Source: Erysipelotrichaceae bacterium (GTDB lineage: Bacteria > Bacillota_I > Bacilli_A > Erysipelotrichales > Erysipelotrichaceae). From it: 54,569 nt of DNA. The notes below the pieces were generated by a model that ran no database searches, was not told the DNA's origin, and worked only from the letters and a program-made list of their open reading frames with translations. Shown one piece after another: positions 51,772 through 54,569 of this stretch. Each line of letters opens with the position of its first letter. Positions within the stretch are counted from its first letter, which is position 1. A program made the position numbers and the translations under genes. The stretch lies in contig JAFRZA010000047.1 of NCBI GenBank assembly GCA_017442805.1, forward strand, positions 1 to 54,569, read 5' to 3'.

Positions 51772-52794
51772 CTAGTCAGTGAAATGACCGTATCTGGCCT
51801 TTTCTTCGTAGTTAATCTCCTTCATGTGAAGTTCATCAATGATGTTCTTGGGTTCCGCTCTGCTGTACATCTCTTCTTCAGGAACCAGGTTTCCCTTGTC
51901 GGAGTCGATGTAGATGGCCAGCGGTCTTCTGATGCCGATGGCGTAGCTCAGCTGAACCTCGCACCACTTCAGATCATATTTTCTGAGAATCTCGCAGGCG
52001 TACTTACGGGCCATGTAGGCGCCGGACAGGTCGACCTTGGTGGGGTCCTTGCCGTTCATGCAGCCACCGCCGACATTGGAGAAGGACTGGTAGGCGTCAA
52101 CGACGATTTTTCTTCCGGTCAGACCGGCATCGCCTTCAAAACCGCCGATCAGGAATCTTCCCGTCGGGTTGATCAGGAATCTTTCGATTTCCAGACCGTG
52201 CTCAGCGCATAAAGCGGTGACGTAATCCTTCAGAATCTTATCAGTCTCTTCACGATGCTCTTCCGAGTTGTTGTAGGAAATGGTAAAGTCCTTGATGGAT
52301 TGAATGTTGAAGTCATCATCATAGATGCCGGTGATCTGGGCCTTGCCGTCAGGATAGAAATCCGGGTGGCTATGTACCAGTTCATCGTACTTTCTTGCCA
52401 GTTTCTGCAGAATGACCATGGCGGTCGGCAGCAGTTCCTCGGTGTCGTTGCAGGCATAGCCGAACATCATGCCCTGGTCACCAGCACCGGCAACTTCATC
52501 ATTGGTGCCTAAGGCGATGTCAGTGGACTGACGGCCGATGTTGTCGATGATCTCATAGTCATCGCGGTAGCCGATGTCCCGCAAGACCCTCCGGCAGATC
52601 TCTTCAGCCAAGAAGTGCGCCTTGGTGGTCACTTCACCGGTAATGAAGATCTTGCCCTTTCCGCCCACGGTCTCAATGCCGCAACGGCTGTTTTTGTCCT
52701 GTCTCAGGCATTCATCCAGAATGGCAGCGGAGATCTGGTCGCAGACCTTGTCGGGATGTCCCCTGAAGACGATTTCGTTACTGAATAATTTCAT
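51772..52794 (-). CDS. metK: S-adenosylmethionine synthetase, short divergent form
   Basis: The 340-residue enzyme makes SAM from methionine and ATP. Hallmarks are the start with HPDKVCDQISAAILDE, GAGDQGMMFGYA and the ATP loop near GGGCMNGKDPTKVD. Typical MetK is about 390 residues and has AFSGKDPTKVDRS here, so this is a shortened, diverged version. GAGG lies 4 bases before the ATG. A SAM-I riboswitch in the leader predicts repression by its own product. Confidence 0.95.
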   Translation of the reverse strand: MKLFSNEIVFRGHPDKVCDQISAAILDECLRQDKNSRCGIETVGGKGKIFITGEVTTKAHFLAEEICRRVLRDIGYRDDYEIIDNIGRQSTDIALGTNDEVAGAGDQGMMFGYACNDTEELLPTAMVILQKLARKYDELVHSHPDFYPDGKAQITGIYDDDFNIQSIKDFTISYNNSEEHREETDKILKDYVTALCAEHGLEIERFLINPTGRFLIGGFEGDAGLTGRKIVVDAYQSFSNVGGGCMNGKDPTKVDLSGAYMARKYACEILRKYDLKWCEVQLSYAIGIRRPLAIYIDSDKGNLVPEEEMYSRAEPKNIIDELHMKEINYEEKARYGHFTD

Positions 52795-52817
52795 ATTTCC
52801 TCATTTCCAGCCTAAGT

Positions 52818-52949
52818 AAAAGTCCCGTCATGCCTATGACGAGACCGCAGTTCAAACAATGTTCTCACCCATCGTTCAAGCATTAGCACCTTGTCAGTTC
52901 AGGTTGCTGCACAGTCATCGAGCTTGTCTCTCGTGTGCTCTTCATAGGC
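52818..52949 (-). promoter_or_regulatory. SAM-I (S-box) riboswitch with terminator, upstream of metK
   Basis: The minus-strand leader contains the S-box marks: an AAGAG after the P1 strand, a GCACA/TGTGC helix, GCAACC and AAGGTGCTAA, then GATGGGTGAG closing P1. A terminator follows: GTCTCGTCAT (52845-52836) pairs with ATGACGGGAC (52831-52822) and runs into TTTTA. GCCTATGA at the start of the aptamer (minus strand 52949-52942) is complementary to TCATAGGC inside the terminator (minus strand 52839-52832), giving a clean antiterminator. SAM binding should therefore stop metK transcription. Confidence 0.9.
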
Positions 52950-52955
52950 AAAAAA

Positions 52956-52984
52956 ACATTACCACAGTTTGCTTCTTATATCAA
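52956..52984 (-). promoter_or_regulatory. Possible metK promoter
   Basis: The minus strand has TTGATA (52984-52979) and TAATGT (52961-52956) with a 17-base spacer and a TGG before the -10, placing the start just ahead of the riboswitch. Confidence 0.45.
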
Positions 52985-53050
52985 TAACAAAACGTAACAA
53001 ATACTGTATGCAAGACCATCGTAAAGTGCTAATATATCTATGTGCCTATT

Positions 53051-53126
53051 GGGGGATTAGCTCAGCTGGAAGAGCGCCTGGTTCGCAATCAGGAGGTCAC
53101 GGGTTCGAATCCCGCATTCTCCACCA
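53051..53126 (+). tRNA. tRNA-Ala (anticodon CGC)
   Basis: A full cloverleaf is present with the CCA end encoded. The acceptor GGGGGAT (53051-53057) pairs with ATTCTCC (53116-53122) and contains the G3-U70 pair that marks alanine tRNAs. The D-arm TAGCTCAG, anticodon CGC at 53084-53086 in loop TTCGCAA, and T-loop TTCGAAT are standard. It reads the GCG codon. Confidence 0.93.
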
Positions 53127-53137
53127 GATCACTTAAG

Positions 53138-53165
53138 ACATGCACCGGCTGCATGTTTTCTTTTG
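53138..53165 (+). terminator. Terminator after tRNA-Ala
   Basis: ACATGCA (53138-53144) pairs with TGCATGT (53150-53156), then TTTCTTTT. Confidence 0.85.
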
Positions 53166-53183
53166 GCTAACGAATATTCGGGT

Positions 53184-53189
53184 TATACT
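53184..53189 (+). promoter_or_regulatory. -10 box of the GNAT gene, predicted leaderless
   Basis: TATACT (53184-53189) ends six bases before the ATG at 53196 and no ribosome binding site is present, so the transcript would start at or next to the start codon. Confidence 0.45.
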
Positions 53190-53195
53190 TATGAT

Positions 53196-53702
53196 ATGAA
53201 GACCCTGCTGGAAACCGAAAGACTGATATTGATACCCATTGATGCTGAGATCATCGATGCTCTTCTGGAGTCAAATGATTGTTTTAATCATGTTTCCGGT
53301 CTGATAAATGACGCAGGCGAATACCTTAATCCCCATCCGCAGTATCTTCTTAAGATCCGGGATAGACTGCTGGCTCACCCGGAAGAATATCCTCTGGCTG
53401 TTGATCAGCTGATCGTCATCAGAGATACCAGGACGGTCATCGGCACGATTTACTTCAAGTCTCTTCCCCTCAACGGCGTCAGTGAGATCGGCTATGGAAT
53501 GAACCCGGTCTACTGGGGAAAGGGATACATGAGCGAAGCCCTGAAAGCCATGCTGCGGTACGGCGGGGAAAACGGCATCAGCGAAGTGATTGCCGATACC
53601 ACCATGGACAACATCAGATCTCAGAACGTACTGAAGCGAAACGGCTTTGTCCTGAAGGAAGAAAAGGACGGAAAGCTGATATTCATAAGAGACAACACTT
53701 AA
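53196..53702 (+). CDS. GNAT-family N-acetyltransferase (RimJ/RimL type)
   Basis: The 168-residue protein starts MKTLLETERLILIPI, as RimJ-like enzymes do, and has the acetyl-CoA site GMNPVYWGKGYMSEALKAML and the C-terminal NIRSQNVLKRNGFVL. These enzymes acetylate ribosomal protein or peptide N-termini, or small molecules. The frame upstream includes the tRNA terminator, so the start is set at 53196. There is no visible ribosome binding site. It is a single-gene unit. Confidence 0.92.
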   Translation: MKTLLETERLILIPIDAEIIDALLESNDCFNHVSGLINDAGEYLNPHPQYLLKIRDRLLAHPEEYPLAVDQLIVIRDTRTVIGTIYFKSLPLNGVSEIGYGMNPVYWGKGYMSEALKAMLRYGGENGISEVIADTTMDNIRSQNVLKRNGFVLKEEKDGKLIFIRDNT

Positions 53703-53712
53703 GCCAAAGAAA

Positions 53713-53738
53713 AACCGGGAAATTCCCGGTTCTCTTTT
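53713..53738. terminator. Bidirectional terminator
   Basis: AACCGGG (53713-53719) pairs with CCCGGTT (53725-53731) and is followed by CTCTTTTG; the minus strand has A/T-rich flank too. Confidence 0.8.
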
Positions 53739-53747
53739 GTCATGAAC

Positions 53748-54569
53748 TTACTTAACGCTCAGTGAGCCTAAGCCGATGATCTTGCCGGTGCTTCTGGAGA
53801 ACAGAATGACTTCGTTTCCCTTGAAGTCGACATTGGCCTTTTCGCCCAGCTTGTAGGCGACACCGCCGAACATGACGCCGGTAAGGATGTAGTTACCGAC
53901 TGCCACGCGTACGGTGGTTTCCATGCCGGTGGGCATGGATGAGTAGATCTCGCCGTTCAACTTGCCCTTGGGATTGATTTCAATGAATTCCGGTCTGACA
54001 CCCAGGACGAAGTCTTCGTCAGTCAGAACCACTTCATCACCATAGTCTTCCTCTTCGTCAACCAGGGCCAGATGATACTTGAAGACGGTATCCTTGTTGC
54101 CCTTTTCGACGTAGTTCTTCTGAGCAGCCTTTTCTTCCTGAAGCTTCTGGGCTTCCTTTTCAGCCTTGCGCTCAGCCTTGTACCATTCAGCTACGCTAAG
54201 GTCTTCATTGAACTTGAAGGTGACCTGCTTGTCATCGAAGATGGTCAATTCCAGCTCGCCCTTGCTGTTCTGAGTACCCTTGGCCTCAATGAAGTTGATG
54301 GCCGGGTTGCCGACGAAGTCAGCGACAAACAGGTTATTGGGCTTATTGTAGACGTCCAGCGGTGCATCGTACTGCTGCAGAACGCCGTTGTCGATCAGAC
54401 AGATCCTGGTAGCCAGGGTCATGGCTTCCATCTGGTCATGGGTAACGTAGACGAACGTTGAACCGGTTTCCAGATGCAGTCTCTGCAGTTCGGATCTCAT
54501 TTCCAGACGCAGCTTGGCGTCCAGGTTGGACAGCGGTTCGTCCATGAACAGCACCTTCGGCGCCGGGGC
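53748..54569 (-). CDS. C-terminal part of an ABC sugar importer ATPase (MsmK/UgpC type)
   Basis: Only the last 273 residues are in the window; the Walker A part lies beyond the right edge. Visible are Walker B LFMDEPLSNLDAKLR, the H-loop VTHDQMEA and the regulatory region with PxNLFVADFVGNPAINF, as in maltose/oligosaccharide importer ATPases. Between the two TOBE-like parts there is an unusual highly charged stretch (YKAERKAEKEAQKLQEEKAA and a following acidic EEEDYGDE), which may be a coiled insert. These shared ATPases serve several sugar importers. Confidence 0.93.
   Translation of the reverse strand, partial: APAPKVLFMDEPLSNLDAKLRLEMRSELQRLHLETGSTFVYVTHDQMEAMTLATRICLIDNGVLQQYDAPLDVYNKPNNLFVADFVGNPAINFIEAKGTQNSKGELELTIFDDKQVTFKFNEDLSVAEWYKAERKAEKEAQKLQEEKAAQKNYVEKGNKDTVFKYHLALVDEEEDYGDEVVLTDEDFVLGVRPEFIEINPKGKLNGEIYSSMPTGMETTVRVAVGNYILTGVMFGGVAYKLGEKANVDFKGNEVILFSRSTGKIIGLGSLSVK

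Overview
The window looks like a chromosomal segment of a Gram-positive Bacillota, most plausibly an Erysipelotrichia-type gut or oral Firmicute. The reasons are a pcrA-ligA pair, an RlmCD-type methyltransferase, mscL, lipoprotein signal peptides, AGGAGG-type ribosome binding sites, a SAM-I riboswitch before metK, and the style of the PTS and ABC genes. This assignment rests on gene style, not on any search. Base composition is moderately G+C-rich and even, except for one visibly A+T-rich helicase gene near 48.8-51.6 kb.

Region 1 (1-14.3 kb) is metabolism and sugar uptake. A 5-methyluridine methyltransferase and an iron-type alcohol dehydrogenase lie on the minus strand. They diverge from an AfuA-type binding protein/ATPase/fused-permease ABC importer, which lacks the iron-binding tyrosine pair of FbpA. 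Next come manA on the minus strand and a plus-strand set: DeoR-family regulator, alpha/beta hydrolase, PfkB-family sugar-phosphate kinase, small membrane protein, PTS EIIBC and a second alpha/beta hydrolase. This reads as a carbohydrate uptake and phosphate-ester module with its own regulator. A lipoprotein ends the block.

Region 2 (14.3-28.5 kb) is a minus-strand stretch. pcrA, ligA, a membrane protein and RlmCD lead into a run of small-molecule modifying enzymes: a P-loop kinase-like protein, several GNAT acetyltransferases (one double, one fused to a Nim-like flavin barrel), a chloramphenicol-acetyltransferase-like protein, a TfoX-N protein and a topology-modulation-type P-loop protein with an extra domain. 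A two-gene unit (duplicated-domain membrane protein and CapA-like protein) closes the block.

Region 3 (28.5-41.3 kb) holds an rRNA methyltransferase and a pseudouridine synthase, a VanY-like protein that has lost metal ligands, a heterodimeric ABC exporter, and a HAD/macro-domain/VWA operon. It also has mscL, a decayed Rpn-type nuclease fragment, a cyclase and a large TerD-domain protein. Immediately upstream of the TerD gene is a roughly 200-nt minus-strand structured RNA with its own strong promoter and a T-run end. I could not assign it to a family.

Region 4 (41.3-54.6 kb) has a SpoIIE/RsbU-type phosphatase and a phosphoglucomutase. It also contains an unusual operon in which an MFS transporter and a small membrane protein are followed by four tandem, related 48-49-residue single-pass membrane microproteins. 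A hypothetical protein and an A+T-rich membrane-anchored UvrD-like helicase with three C4 zinc fingers follow. The window ends with metK under a SAM-I riboswitch, a tRNA-Ala(CGC), a GNAT protein and the C-terminal part of a sugar ABC ATPase. The microprotein array and the structured RNA are the best candidates for something undescribed.
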